Shown here: positions 10,401 through 17,243 of the stretch, one piece after another
How positions within the stretch are numbered: the stretch's first letter is position 1
How the letters are laid out: each line of letters begins with the position of its first letter
Source of the DNA: an uncultured Draconibacterium sp.
Lineage (GTDB): Bacteria; Bacteroidota; Bacteroidia; Bacteroidales; Prolixibacteraceae
NCBI GenBank assembly: GCA_947492175.1
Contig: CANLMQ010000031.1
Location: forward strand, 1 to 64,000
Length of the DNA: 64,000 nucleotides
Direction: 5' to 3'
The notes under the pieces: generated by a model
Database searches by the model: none
The model's input: the letters and a program-made list of their open reading frames with translations, nothing else
What the model was told of the DNA's origin: nothing
Translations under genes and position numbers: made by a program

Positions 10401-11938
10401 ATAATATCGAGTTTACACCTAATGCTGACGCAAATCAGGCCATGCTTTCCGTTACCGGGAAACGGGGAGATGAATCATTTCTGAAAGATGTGCTCGATCT
10501 GACCACACGTATGATTATTGGTGTAAGAACCCTCACGGTAAACTATAGTAAAAACGGTGGAATAATACTTCCGGGCTATTTACCCGAACCAAGATTATTT
10601 GGCGCAGGTAATTTTTCAGGCGATCCGGAATGGGGCGGATCGCAAAATATTGAGTCGAATTTTGCTCCCGGACTCCCCTTCTTATTTGGCTGGCAAGACC
10701 GTGATTTTGCAGTTAGAGCAGCCGACAATGGCTGGTTAACTACCGACTCCACCCTGAATCAACCATTTATGATACGGGAAAACGAAAAAATAAGTCTCAG
10801 AGCAATGTTTGAGCCACTGCCTGATTTACGTATTGATATTACAGCTAACCGTTCGTTCTCAAAAAATATAACTGAATTCTACGATTATGATCCTAATTCA
10901 GGCCAGTTTATTGCCAACAGCACCTCCGAATCGGGTAACTTTAGCATGTCTACTTTAACCTGGGGAACCGCATTTTTTGCCATCGGTAAAAACGATGTTA
11001 GCAGTTCAGAAGCATTTGAAAAACTAAAAGAAAACAGATTAACAATTGCAAAAAGGTTAGCCAACCAAAGAGGTACGAGTGGAGGCTACAACCCAGAAGC
11101 AGAGCATAAGTTATATCCCGGATATCCTGATGGATATGGTCCAAACTCCGTTGAAGTTTTGGTACCTGCATTTTTGGCTGCCTACCAAAATAAAGATGCA
11201 GATAAAGTATCTTTGGGAATGTTCCCATCCCTTAAATATATCAGGCCAAACTGGAGTATCCGATATGAAGGAATGGTATCGCGAATCCCGGGTTTGAATA
11301 AAGTCATGCGTTCTCTTAACTTTCAACATTCTTATCGTTCAAGTTATACTGTTGGATCGTACGCTACCAACCTCAACTACATTGAATCGAACGATGGATT
11401 AAGCTACATAAGAGACCTGGCAGACAACTTTGTACCAGGATACGATTTTAACTCGGTTAATATCGTCGAAGCCTTTAATCCGCTTATTAACATGGATATT
11501 ATGTGGCGCAGCGATTTAACAACCCGTGCAGAAATAAAACGTAACCGCAACCTGAACTTGTCGCTGGCAAATAATCAGCTTACAGAAATAATCGGAAGCG
11601 AATATATTATTGGAGTAGGTTACCGGTTTACCCACATGGATTTAATTATTAAAACCAAGAATTCGCAACAGGCCTATTCGAACGATTTAAATATACGAGC
11701 AGATTTTTCGTACCGTAAAAGTAAAACCTTACTGCGTCAGCTCGACGAGGATGACAACCAGATTACTGCGGGGCAAGGTAATTTTACCATTAAAACATAC
11801 GCCGATTACCGCTTAAGCGATAAATTCGAAATGCGTGTTTTCTATGACAGAATTATTAACGATCCGTTTACATCGCTTTCGTACCGTACTGTAAATGCCA
11901 ATTTTGGAGTAAGTTTCAGGTTTACACTGTCAAATTAA
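4445..11938 (+). CDS. sprA: SprA/Sov, outer-membrane translocon of the type IX secretion system
   Basis: SprA is the very large outer-membrane beta-barrel through which Bacteroidota export CTD-bearing proteins (type IX secretion, gliding). The product is ~2,497 aa, close to the ~2,400 aa of Flavobacterium SprA. A signal peptide (KIYFIFTALFALATSFDGFAQ) opens the chain, and typical SprA segments follow, such as the repeated YxLNxxxGYISLN and GxVKVTAGGQVLVENVDYTVDYTLGRVKIIN blocks and the C-terminal strand ending in FRFTLSN. A basic, Gly/Arg/Gln-rich insertion near residues 1900-1940 looks like a variable loop. ATG 4445 is preferred over the in-frame TTG three codons upstream. From memory, ruvA next to sprA recurs in other Bacteroidota. 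No other T9SS component or obvious T9SS cargo domain is in the window. Confidence 0.94.
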   Translation: MTLNRSLRKIYFIFTALFALATSFDGFAQEVINIDTTGTLPYPFKDQPAFGQTEQDSGKIYLNKPSNIKYEVVYDPVLGQYVFYEKVGKLNYRLPQSMSLEDYIEYDFDKSVKEYWHTRSQLEDMDQRGGLLPKLTIGSEAFNRIFGGNTINIQPQGYVEVSFGYQMNKTDNPAIPERLRKVPTFDFDEKIQMNVTGQIGTKMNMRVNYNTEATFDYENKMNLEYTGDEDEILKRVEAGNVSLPLNGSLITGASNLFGVKAEMQFGKLNVTTIFSQHKGESKTVETEGGAQIATFEISAANYDANRHFFLAQYFRDHYDEWLQNTAIIRSPITINKVEVWVTNKSNDFTEARNILAFQDLAEHDPNIYNNISQFQQTQGLPYPQNIYPNNSANGLYTEMTSTYSDVRQVENITATMSQFGQTFVGGTDFEKVEQARKLSESEYTINKTLGYISLNTSLNADEVLAVAFNFTSNGQTFQVGEFSTDGIDAPKTLFLKLLKGTNLSPGKPTWDLMMKNIYNLNAYQLSNEDFELNVVYQNDSTGTFINYLPESRIKGHVLLEVMRLDMLNKQLDPSKDGVFDYVEGITVNSHTGRIIFPVIEPFGKHLADSLQNQADIDKYTFQSLYDSTMVKAEQDAEHNKFKLVGSYKGSSSSDISLGALNLAQGSVKVTAGGQVLVENVDYTVDYTLGRVKIINQALLEAGTPISVSTESEDLFTMQRKTLMGTHLNYAFSDNFNIGATMLYMNERPLTQKVDYGEDPISNLMYGMDMRYSTESMALTKALDKLPFYSTTATSAIDVEAEFAQLVPGTSKSTKGAAYIDDFEATKTAIDLRSRQSWMLASTPQYQNDLFPEGNLTNQIDYGMNRALLAFYTIDPLFLRNNALTPSHIKNDRDMQSNHLVREVFEEELFPEKEFNTGEPTNIAVLDLAFYPKERGPYNFDNGTSNHAAGVNPDGTLKAPETRWGGIMREITTSDFETANIEYLEFWMMDPFVNDTLGLHEGGDLYFNLGDISEDVLKDSRKAFENGLPTTGEVTNVDTTVWGRVSTLQSLVNAFDNSDLSREYQDIGFDGLNDEDEQTHFAQYLEELKLKVNNDVYEKALSDPASDNFRYYRGSDHDLAENDILTRYKKYNGPDGNSPTSNMSEESYPTSATTLPDVEDINRDNTLNEYERYFQYKVSIRKEDMVLGQNNITDVKLARVPLKNGTVGEVNWYQFKIPINAPDDAIGNISDFKSIRFLRMFMKGFKDPTIMRFATLDLVRADWRRYTGDISDQDATPSAETEFEISAVSIEENGSREPVNYILPPGIDRVIDPSNPQLRQLNEQSMVIKVIDLEQGDAKAAYKPLYMDFRRYKTLKMDVHAEEIEDYPLDDNEMYFFIRLGSDYNYNYYEYEIPLKLTEPYSGRPYNNDSEADRYLVWPEENRLNIPLEVFTNLKLDRNDAMRVGGSNISIQDIFETTHEGWNNGKNRVKIKGSPNLGNVQVFMMGVRNKKGQVDTGPKSVEVWTNELRLSDFDENGGWAANARVSTRLADLGSVTVAGRTRSSGFGSIDQNINSRQLEDLNEIDVAASVDWGRFFPEKAGVRIPMYYGYSKSATKPKYNPLEPDIEMDQSLSRLDSKQEKDSLKNLVQDVIERKSINFTNVKVEPQKQKEKTHLWDPQNFAVTYSYNEISKHNVTTEYNVDKTHRFMFSYNYSSRSKLVEPFKKVKLLQKGPLKLIGDFNFYPLPTQISYRTDLYRKYAERQSRNITNPNLILPATFEKDFLWNRYLDIRYDMTRSLKFDFSSRGISRIDEPEGRINKRDDDYEWKRDSILTNLWDLGRPTLYNHTFNATYQVPIRNIKMLNFLSASVRYSGTYEWIAGPLTPEDINLGNTISNTRNLTLTGNANMQTLFNKVPYFKEVNQKFRRTGRGRGSLANRSVGGRSSRNRAAQQQPLQKREAETVTQNLKLTANQTQKINHKLNTKKIKVLVTDVDGKVIPGRLTILDVNNIEFTPNADANQAMLSVTGKRGDESFLKDVLDLTTRMIIGVRTLTVNYSKNGGIILPGYLPEPRLFGAGNFSGDPEWGGSQNIESNFAPGLPFLFGWQDRDFAVRAADNGWLTTDSTLNQPFMIRENEKISLRAMFEPLPDLRIDITANRSFSKNITEFYDYDPNSGQFIANSTSESGNFSMSTLTWGTAFFAIGKNDVSSSEAFEKLKENRLTIAKRLANQRGTSGGYNPEAEHKLYPGYPDGYGPNSVEVLVPAFLAAYQNKDADKVSLGMFPSLKYIRPNWSIRYEGMVSRIPGLNKVMRSLNFQHSYRSSYTVGSYATNLNYIESNDGLSYIRDLADNFVPGYDFNSVNIVEAFNPLINMDIMWRSDLTTRAEIKRNRNLNLSLANNQLTEIIGSEYIIGVGYRFTHMDLIIKTKNSQQAYSNDLNIRADFSYRKSKTLLRQLDEDDNQITAGQGNFTIKTYADYRLSDKFEMRVFYDRIINDPFTSLSYRTVNANFGVSFRFTLSN

Positions 11939-12041
11939 CATGTTAATCGAATCTTATTTGAAAAGTAGATTTTAAAGCTTCTGCCAACTTTATTTTGATT
12001 TTTCAAAAAAATGGTTTTTCTTGCAGTAGAATTTTAATAAA

Positions 12042-12092
12042 ATGAAAAAAACAAATACAATATGGCTTCCGTGGTGGGGTCTTCTTGCGTAA
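12042..12092 (+). CDS. trpL: trp leader peptide 1 (16 aa, 3 Trp)
   Basis: The ORF encodes MKKTNTIWLPWWGLLA, with Trp at positions 8, 11 and 12 of 16. It ends 45 nt before a terminator hairpin, as expected for ribosome-mediated attenuation of a trp operon. Two competing pairings are visible. AATATGGCT, over the first Trp codon, can pair with AGCCATATT at about 12105-12113. TAGGAG, just after the stop codon, can pair with CTCCTA in the terminator's 5' arm and loop (12143-12148). A ribosome stalled at Trp codons would leave TAGGAG free, and one at the stop codon would cover it. The pairing scheme is inference; the ORF and Trp content are seen directly. Confidence 0.75.
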   Translation: MKKTNTIWLPWWGLLA

Positions 12093-12135
12093 GTTAGGAG
12101 TTAAAGAGCCATATTGGTATTTTAAAGATATTCAA

Positions 12136-12165
12136 AGGCCTGCTCCTAGAAAGAGCAGGCTTTTT
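12136..12165 (+). terminator. trp attenuator terminator 1
   Basis: An 8-bp GC-rich stem GCCTGCTC/GAGCAGGC (12138-12145 and 12153-12160) with a 7-nt loop is followed by TTTTTA. It lies downstream of leader peptide 1 and about 180 nt before trpE, so premature termination here would switch off the operon. Confidence 0.85.
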
Positions 12166-12179
12166 AGTTTAATAAGATT

Positions 12180-12236
12180 ATGATGCAAATTAATAACATT
12201 TGGTGGTGGCGTAACAACTTTTTACAATTATCGTGA
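12180..12236 (+). CDS. trp leader peptide 2 (18 aa, Trp-Trp-Trp)
   Basis: A second short ORF, MMQINNIWWWRNNFLQLS (or starting at the second ATG, 12183), has three consecutive Trp codons at 12201-12209. It starts 15 nt after the first attenuator's T-run and ends 26 nt before a second terminator. TGGCGT over the last Trp codon can pair with ACGCTA at 12246-12251. ATCGTGA, overlapping the stop codon, can pair with TCACGAT at 12279-12285 in the terminator loop and 3' arm. It therefore looks like a complete second attenuation unit in series with the first. That three Trp codons in a row would occur by chance here is unlikely. Confidence 0.72.
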   Translation: MMQINNIWWWRNNFLQLS

Positions 12237-12261
12237 AGAGAGGTAACGCTATTGCATAAAA

Positions 12262-12300
12262 AAAGCGGCTCATCGATATCACGATGAGCCGCTTTTTTTT
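12262..12300 (+). terminator. trp attenuator terminator 2
   Basis: A perfect 14-bp stem AAAGCGGCTCATCG/CGATGAGCCGCTTT with a 6-nt loop is followed by a long T-run. It lies about 50 nt before the trpE ATG. It is a stronger hairpin than terminator 1 and would be expected to block nearly all transcription unless an upstream structure or ribosome interferes. Confidence 0.9.
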
Positions 12301-12348
12301 TCGGCAAGCTATCATACAACTTGAATAAATTAAATAGAAAAATATAAA

Positions 12349-13758
12349 ATGGAGAAATTAAATTTTAAACCTGTGGTTCGCAAACTACTTGCCGATACAG
12401 TAACTCCGGTAAGTATCTACCTGCGACTTCGTACACTTTATCCGAAATCGATTCTACTTGAAAGTTCGGATTACCATGGTAATGAAAATGCCTACTCATT
12501 TATAGCATTCGATCCCATAGCTTGTTTTAAGGTAAACAATGGCGAAGTTGAAAAAACGTTGCCGGGAAAACAGAAAGAACATTATTCACTTTCAGAAAAG
12601 CGTATTTTGCATGACGAACTTGATAACTTTTTTAAGACTTTCGATGTTGATTCCAACGAAATTGAATTACCGGCCAACGGTTTGTTTGGCTATGTAAACT
12701 TCGATGCCATTCAGCATTTCGAGAACATAAAATTCTCTTCGCCTAAAGTTGAAGAATACCAAATTCCGGAAGTGAACTACTGTTTTTATAAATATGTAGT
12801 AGCCATCGACCATCATAAAAACCAGATACACGTAGTGGAGAACCTGCTCGAAGGAGAGAGTTCGCAAATGGATTATATTCATCATTTGTTGGTAAACCTT
12901 AATTTTTCCACAGCCCGGTTCGAATTAAAAGGAGAAGAGTCTTCGAATATTACCGACGAGGAATACAAATACATGGTTACCAAAGGAAAAGAACATTGTT
13001 TCCGTGGTGATGTGTTCCAGATTGTTCTGAGTCGTCAGTTTTCGCAGGAATTTATCGGAGATGATTTTAATGTGTATCGCTCGTTGCGCTCCATCAATCC
13101 ATCTCCGTATCTGTTTTATTTCGACTATGGCAAGTACAAAATTTTTGGATCGAGCCCTGAAGCTGAGATCAGAATTAAAGAGAACAAAGCCTATATTCAT
13201 CCAATTGCCGGAACATTTAAACGTACCGGGAACGATGAACAAGACCGCAAATTGGCAGCACAGCTAAGTAAAGATCCGAAAGAGAATGCAGAACATGTTA
13301 TGTTGGTTGATTTGGCAAGAAACGACCTGAGTAGAAATGCAGACAATGTGGTTGTTGAAACCTACCGCGAAGTGCAGTTCTTCTCACATGTTATCCATTT
13401 GGTTTCGCAGGTTTCGGGCGATATAACCGACGACACCAATCTTATAAAAGTATTGGGTGAAACTTTCCCGGCAGGTACACTCTCGGGTGCTCCGAAGTAC
13501 AAAGCCATGGAGTTAATTGATAAATACGAAAACCAGAACCGGGGTTATTACGGCGGGTGCATCGGTTATCTGGGTTTCGACCGAACTGTTAATCATGCCA
13601 TCATGATCCGTTCTTTTTTGAGTAAAAACAATAAACTTTTTTACCAGGCAGGTGCCGGAGTTGTTGCTGATTCGCAGGAAGAAAGTGAATTGCAGGAAGT
13701 TAATAATAAGTTAGCAGCACTAAAAAAGGCCATAGAAATGGCGCGGGATATAAATTAG
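12349..13758 (+). CDS. trpE: Anthranilate synthase component I
   Basis: It converts chorismate and ammonia (from TrpG) to anthranilate, the first committed step of tryptophan synthesis. The chain has the chorismate-binding core: FRGDVFQIVLSRQF, NPSPYLFYFDYGKYKIFGSSPE, IHPIAGTFKRTGNDEQDRKLA, VDLARNDLSRNA, TFPAGTLSGAPKYKAMELID and GYYGGCIGYLGFD. The N-terminal LLES at residues 36-39 matches the Trp-binding feedback-inhibition motif of TrpE, which supports TrpE rather than PabB. At 469 aa the length is normal. It is the first structural gene after two tandem attenuators, and trpG follows 31 nt downstream. Confidence 0.95.
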   Translation: MEKLNFKPVVRKLLADTVTPVSIYLRLRTLYPKSILLESSDYHGNENAYSFIAFDPIACFKVNNGEVEKTLPGKQKEHYSLSEKRILHDELDNFFKTFDVDSNEIELPANGLFGYVNFDAIQHFENIKFSSPKVEEYQIPEVNYCFYKYVVAIDHHKNQIHVVENLLEGESSQMDYIHHLLVNLNFSTARFELKGEESSNITDEEYKYMVTKGKEHCFRGDVFQIVLSRQFSQEFIGDDFNVYRSLRSINPSPYLFYFDYGKYKIFGSSPEAEIRIKENKAYIHPIAGTFKRTGNDEQDRKLAAQLSKDPKENAEHVMLVDLARNDLSRNADNVVVETYREVQFFSHVIHLVSQVSGDITDDTNLIKVLGETFPAGTLSGAPKYKAMELIDKYENQNRGYYGGCIGYLGFDRTVNHAIMIRSFLSKNNKLFYQAGAGVVADSQEESELQEVNNKLAALKKAIEMARDIN

Positions 13759-13789
13759 TTTTTAGTAGCAGTAATAAAGAATTTTAAAG

Positions 13790-14362
13790 ATGAAGATACT
13801 AGTAATAGACAACTACGATTCGTTTACCTACAACCTGGTTCACGCCATTAAAAAAATATCCGGGTTACCGGTTGATGTGTTTCGTAACGATGAAATTTCG
13901 CTTGAAGAGGTTGCAAAATACGATAAGATTGTTCTCTCTCCCGGGCCAGGTATTCCGGAAGAAGCAGGTCTGCTTTTAGAAATTATAAAAGAATATGCAC
14001 CTACAAAAAGCATGTTGGGTGTTTGTCTTGGGCACCAAGCAATTGGCGAGGCATTCGGAGCAAAACTGCGCAACATGAATCGTGTGTTGCACGGAATTGC
14101 CACACCAGTTATCCTTACAAAAAACAAATCGGTATTATTCAAGGAATTGCCTGAAACATTTGATGTAGGCCGCTACCATTCATGGATTGTTCGATCGGAA
14201 CAACTGCCCAAATGTTTTTATGTTACAAGCTACGATAAAGATGGCCTGATCATGTCGATGAAACACAAGAAATACGATGTGGAAGGAGTTCAGTTTCATC
14301 CTGAATCGGTATTAACACCATTGGGCGAAAAAATAATTGAGAACTGGCTGAATAAAAAGTGA
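13790..14362 (+). CDS. trpG: Anthranilate synthase component II, glutamine amidotransferase
   Basis: It hydrolyses glutamine and channels ammonia to TrpE. It is a class I amidotransferase with an NYDSFTYNLV start, an SPGPG oxyanion region, the nucleophile Cys79 in LGVCLGHQAIGEAFG, and a C-terminal VQFHPES supplying His and Glu of the triad. The 190-aa, stand-alone form is standard. It lies between trpE and trpD in the same operon. It could also serve p-aminobenzoate synthesis if pabB is elsewhere (inference). Confidence 0.94.
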   Translation: MKILVIDNYDSFTYNLVHAIKKISGLPVDVFRNDEISLEEVAKYDKIVLSPGPGIPEEAGLLLEIIKEYAPTKSMLGVCLGHQAIGEAFGAKLRNMNRVLHGIATPVILTKNKSVLFKELPETFDVGRYHSWIVRSEQLPKCFYVTSYDKDGLIMSMKHKKYDVEGVQFHPESVLTPLGEKIIENWLNKK

Positions 14363-14430
14363 TCAGTATTGATTAGTAGTTTACGGCATTAAAATGAATT
14401 TTGAAGAACAAAAAAACGACCAAATTAATT

Positions 14431-15420
14431 ATGAAAGAAATACTGCAATATTTATTCGAAGGAAATAAACTAACCCGCGAACAGGCCAAAAATAGTTTGC
14501 TGGAGGTTGGTAAGGGGCAACACTCCGAGGCAGAGTTTGCATCTTTCCTCACTGTTTTTAAAATGCGGTCTATTGAATCGGAAGAATTAGCCGGGTTCCG
14601 CGATGCAATGTTTGAGTTAAGCGCAAAAGTTGATTTATCGTCATTCAACGGAATTGATATTGTAGGTACCGGTGGCGATGGGAAAAACACTTTTAACATT
14701 TCAACTATAGCTTGTTTTATTGTTGCCGGTGCCGGTGTTAATGTTACCAAACACGGCAATTATGCGGCAACATCAAACAGTGGTTCATCCAATGTTTTAG
14801 AGTTTTTAGGATACAAATTCAGTAACAATGCAGATAAACTAAAAAGCGATCTGGAAAGAGGTGGATTCTGTTTTTTGCATGCGCCCCTTTTTCACCCGGC
14901 CATGAAGCACATTGCGCCGGTGCGCCGGGCATTAAAGGTTCCTACTTTTTTCAACATACTTGGCCCAATGATTAATCCGTCATCACCCAGGTACCAGCTG
15001 CTTGGAGTAAACAACAACGAAAATTTTAATCACTATAAAAACGTATACAAATCGCTTGATATAGATTTTGTGATTGTAAACAGCCTTGATGGGTACGACG
15101 AAGTTTCATTAACCGACAATACCCATATTGTTACCAAACAAAAAGAGACCAGCCTTTCTCCGGCCAATTTCGGAATGGAACAAGTAATGCCGGAGAAATT
15201 GTACGGAGGCGATTCGGTACAAGACGCTGCTAAAATATTTATAGATATTCTGGAAGGGAAAGGAACAAAAGAACAAAACAATGTAGTGGTGGCCAATGCA
15301 GCTCTTGCTTTAAATGTTGTTTACCCCAAAAAAGAATTACTTGAATGTGTTGAAATGGCAAAGGAATCGCTGGAAAGTAGAAAGGCACTAAATAAGTTAC
15401 AAGCGATACTGGCATATTAA
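14431..15420 (+). CDS. trpD: Anthranilate phosphoribosyltransferase
   Basis: It transfers the phosphoribosyl group from PRPP to anthranilate. The sequence shows the PRPP-binding loop GTGGDGKNTFNIST at about residues 80-93, KHGNYAATSNSGSSNVLEFLG, and the HPAMKHIAPVRRALKVPTFFNILGPMINP region that binds anthranilate. ATG 14431 (MKEILQYLFEGNKLT) fits the family start; an in-frame TTG ten codons upstream would add a lysine-rich tail and is less likely. At 329 aa the length is normal. It is followed by a 185-nt gap before trpC, unlike the tight spacing upstream. Confidence 0.94.
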   Translation: MKEILQYLFEGNKLTREQAKNSLLEVGKGQHSEAEFASFLTVFKMRSIESEELAGFRDAMFELSAKVDLSSFNGIDIVGTGGDGKNTFNISTIACFIVAGAGVNVTKHGNYAATSNSGSSNVLEFLGYKFSNNADKLKSDLERGGFCFLHAPLFHPAMKHIAPVRRALKVPTFFNILGPMINPSSPRYQLLGVNNNENFNHYKNVYKSLDIDFVIVNSLDGYDEVSLTDNTHIVTKQKETSLSPANFGMEQVMPEKLYGGDSVQDAAKIFIDILEGKGTKEQNNVVVANAALALNVVYPKKELLECVEMAKESLESRKALNKLQAILAY

Positions 15421-15493
15421 AACAGGCAATGTATCAAAGCGTGAAATGACAAATTAAATTAGTTGCAGATGAAAGGAGTATGGTCTGGCTAAT

Positions 15494-15610
15494 ACAAAAC
15501 GACATAAATAATTTGTCCATGCGAGTTCCACGGGTATCGAACCACAAAATTTGCATTGACACTATATACAACTGTAGAACAAAATATTAACTAAAACATA
15601 TTCAAGTGAA
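15494..15610 (+). repeat. Intergenic repeat copy A, before trpC
   Basis: A 117-nt unit is shared with 17127-17243, before trpB. Both copies begin with ACAAAA, share a 24-nt perfectly identical core (15518-15541), continue with a diverged middle, and end with the shared TATTAACTAAAA and TATTCAAGTGAA, the last containing the GTG start codon of the next gene. The two copies have the same length. No third copy was seen in the window. Confidence 0.85.
15519..15590 (+). CDS. Possible 23-aa peptide in repeat copy A
   Basis: ATG to TAA encodes a 23-residue peptide beginning MRVPRVSNHKIC and ending RTKY. It stops 15 nt before the trpC GTG. The copy upstream of trpB keeps the same start, length and stop, with MRVPRVS identical. 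It has no Trp codons, so it is not a classical trp leader. It may act in translational coupling, or the frame may be preserved by chance. Confidence 0.35.
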   Translation: MRVPRVSNHKICIDTIYNCRTKY

Positions 15611-16388
15611 TATTCTTGATAAAATAATAGAAACAAAGAAAGTTGAAGTTGCCAACCAAAAAAAGGTGGTTAGTATTGATCAACTCGAAAAATATCCCGG
15701 GTTTTCCAGAAAATGCAATTCACTAAAAGCAAATCTTTTAAAAAAAGGAGCTTCAGGAATAATTGCTGAATTCAAACAAAAGTCGCCGTCAAAAGGCGAA
15801 ATTAATTTTAAGGCAAAAGTTGAAACGGTTACCAAAGCCTATGTGGAAGCAGGTGCTTCGTGTCTTTCTGTTTTAACCGATTACGAATATTTTGGCGGTA
15901 ACCTGGCAAACCTTGCCAAAGCCCGCGAAACCAATCCCGACATTCCTATTCTCCGTAAAGATTTTATGATTGATACCTACCAGATTGTGGAGGCCAAAGC
16001 ATACGGAGCCGATGTAATTTTACTGATTGCCGCTTGTCTTGAAAAAGCACAGGCTCTTGAACTGGCACAAAAAGCAAAGGAATTGGGTTTGGATGTATTA
16101 ATGGAAATTCACAATGCAGAAGAACTGGAAGTAATTAACGATTATGTTGATATAGTAGGTGTAAACAACCGTAATCTGAAAACCTTTGAAGTAAGCCTTG
16201 AAACATCGGTGGAACTTTCGAAACTAATTCCCGAAAAATTTGTAAAAATATCGGAAAGCGGGTTAAGCGGGGCCAAAGAAATAAAGTACCTAAAGGAAAA
16301 TGGGTTTAAAGGATTTTTAATAGGCGAAACATTTATGAAAACAAACAATCCCGGAGAGGCTTGTAAACAATTAATATCAGAATTATGA
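15606..16388 (+). CDS. trpC: Indole-3-glycerol phosphate synthase
   Basis: It closes the indole ring of CdRP with loss of CO2 and water. The TIM-barrel enzyme shows IIAEFKQKSPSKGEI (catalytic Lys and Glu), VLTDYEYFGG, ILRKDFMIDTYQI, GADVILLIAACL, VGVNNRNLKTFEV and SESGLSGAKEIKYL. GTG at 15606 is the start: no in-frame ATG exists nearby, and the family N-terminus MNILDKIIETKK fits exactly. The GTG lies inside the repeat shared with trpB. The 3' end overlaps trpF by four bases (ATGA), which indicates translational coupling. Confidence 0.94.
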   Translation: MNILDKIIETKKVEVANQKKVVSIDQLEKYPGFSRKCNSLKANLLKKGASGIIAEFKQKSPSKGEINFKAKVETVTKAYVEAGASCLSVLTDYEYFGGNLANLAKARETNPDIPILRKDFMIDTYQIVEAKAYGADVILLIAACLEKAQALELAQKAKELGLDVLMEIHNAEELEVINDYVDIVGVNNRNLKTFEVSLETSVELSKLIPEKFVKISESGLSGAKEIKYLKENGFKGFLIGETFMKTNNPGEACKQLISEL

Positions 16389-17008
16389 GGGAACTAAAAA
16401 TAAAAGTTTGTGGAATGAAGTTTACCGAAAACCGGGAACAAGTGGATCAACTTGGCATAAATTTTCTGGGCTACATTTTTTACGAACCATCAAAAAGATT
16501 TGTGGGCGATACTACGGAAGCTGGACTTTTTAACTCGTCCAAACCCAAGGTTGGTGTATTTGTTGACGAAAATGCTTTTGAAATTTTAGGACTGGCAAAA
16601 AACCTGGGATTCGAATATGTTCAGCTTCACGGAAAGGAAAATCCCAAAACCTGCGGAATCTTAAAAAGCCAGGGACTAAATATAATTAAAGCATTTAGTG
16701 TAAACGAGAAGTTCAAATTTGAAGAAACAAAAGCATGGGAAAAAGTAGCTGATTACTTTTTATTCGACACCAAAACAAGTTTACCCGGTGGTTCCGGAGA
16801 AAAATTTGACTGGAAAATACTGGATAAATACCAGGGACACACTCCTTTCTTTCTGAGTGGCGGGATTGGCCCTGATGATGCAAATAGTATAAAACAAATC
16901 AATCACCCAAAACTTACCGGAGTTGATTTAAACAGTGGTTTCGAAGATGCTCCCGGATTAAAAAACATTGAGAAACTTAAACAGTTTATTAAAGATATTG
17001 CAAGATAA
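16385..17008 (+). CDS. trpF: Phosphoribosylanthranilate isomerase
   Basis: It catalyses the Amadori rearrangement of phosphoribosylanthranilate to CdRP. The TIM barrel carries the catalytic KVCGMKF at the N-terminus, FLGYIFYEPSKRFV, VGVFVDEN, VQLHG, a DTKTSLPGGSGEKFDW region with the catalytic Asp, FLSGGIGPDD and GVDLNSGFEDAPG. At 207 aa it is a free-standing TrpF rather than a TrpC fusion. It overlaps trpC by ATGA and is followed by 230 nt holding the second intergenic repeat. Confidence 0.94.
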   Translation: MRELKIKVCGMKFTENREQVDQLGINFLGYIFYEPSKRFVGDTTEAGLFNSSKPKVGVFVDENAFEILGLAKNLGFEYVQLHGKENPKTCGILKSQGLNIIKAFSVNEKFKFEETKAWEKVADYFLFDTKTSLPGGSGEKFDWKILDKYQGHTPFFLSGGIGPDDANSIKQINHPKLTGVDLNSGFEDAPGLKNIEKLKQFIKDIAR

Positions 17009-17126
17009 AAACCAGGGAGATAAACATTCGGAATGTCGAGCATACTTCCGACTTCAGTCTTCCGTCTTCAAACTTCTAAAGATGAAACGAGCATGACAAA
17101 GCTTAGTTCTTTTAAAATGAGCTATC

Positions 17127-17243
17127 ACAAAAGGACACGAATAATTTGTTCATGCGAGTTCCACGGGTATCGAAGTACAAAAATTGCGTTAGTGACATAT
17201 GTAAATGTAATACAAGATATTAACTAAAATTTATTCAAGTGAA
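17127..17243 (+). repeat. Intergenic repeat copy B, before trpB
   Basis: This is the second copy of the 117-nt element described before trpC. The identical core lies at 17151-17174, and the copy ends in TATTCAAGTGAA with the trpB GTG start at 17239. Divergence between the copies is concentrated between the core and the end. The preceding 100 nt after trpF hold no gene that I can support. Confidence 0.85.
17152..17223 (+). CDS. Possible 23-aa peptide in repeat copy B
   Basis: This ORF is the counterpart of the one upstream of trpC: it starts MRVPRVSKYKNC, ends CNTRY, and has the same 23-codon length and TAA stop, 15 nt before the trpB GTG. Cys12 and Cys19 are shared with copy A, and copy B has an extra Cys17. 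Several substitutions are non-synonymous, so strong protein-level selection is not evident. Confidence 0.35.
   Translation: MRVPRVSKYKNCVSDICKCNTRY

Noticed and set aside
15518..15545. A tRNA T-arm-like string in the antisense of the trp intergenic repeat
   Set aside because: The reverse strand contains GGTTCGATACC, but no complete cloverleaf can be formed and the pairing is lost in the second copy.
17033..17227. A 64-codon ORF between trpF and trpB
   Set aside because: Composition is not protein-like. The frame crosses the duplicated element in a different phase from the conserved 23-codon ORF, and no counterpart exists before trpC.
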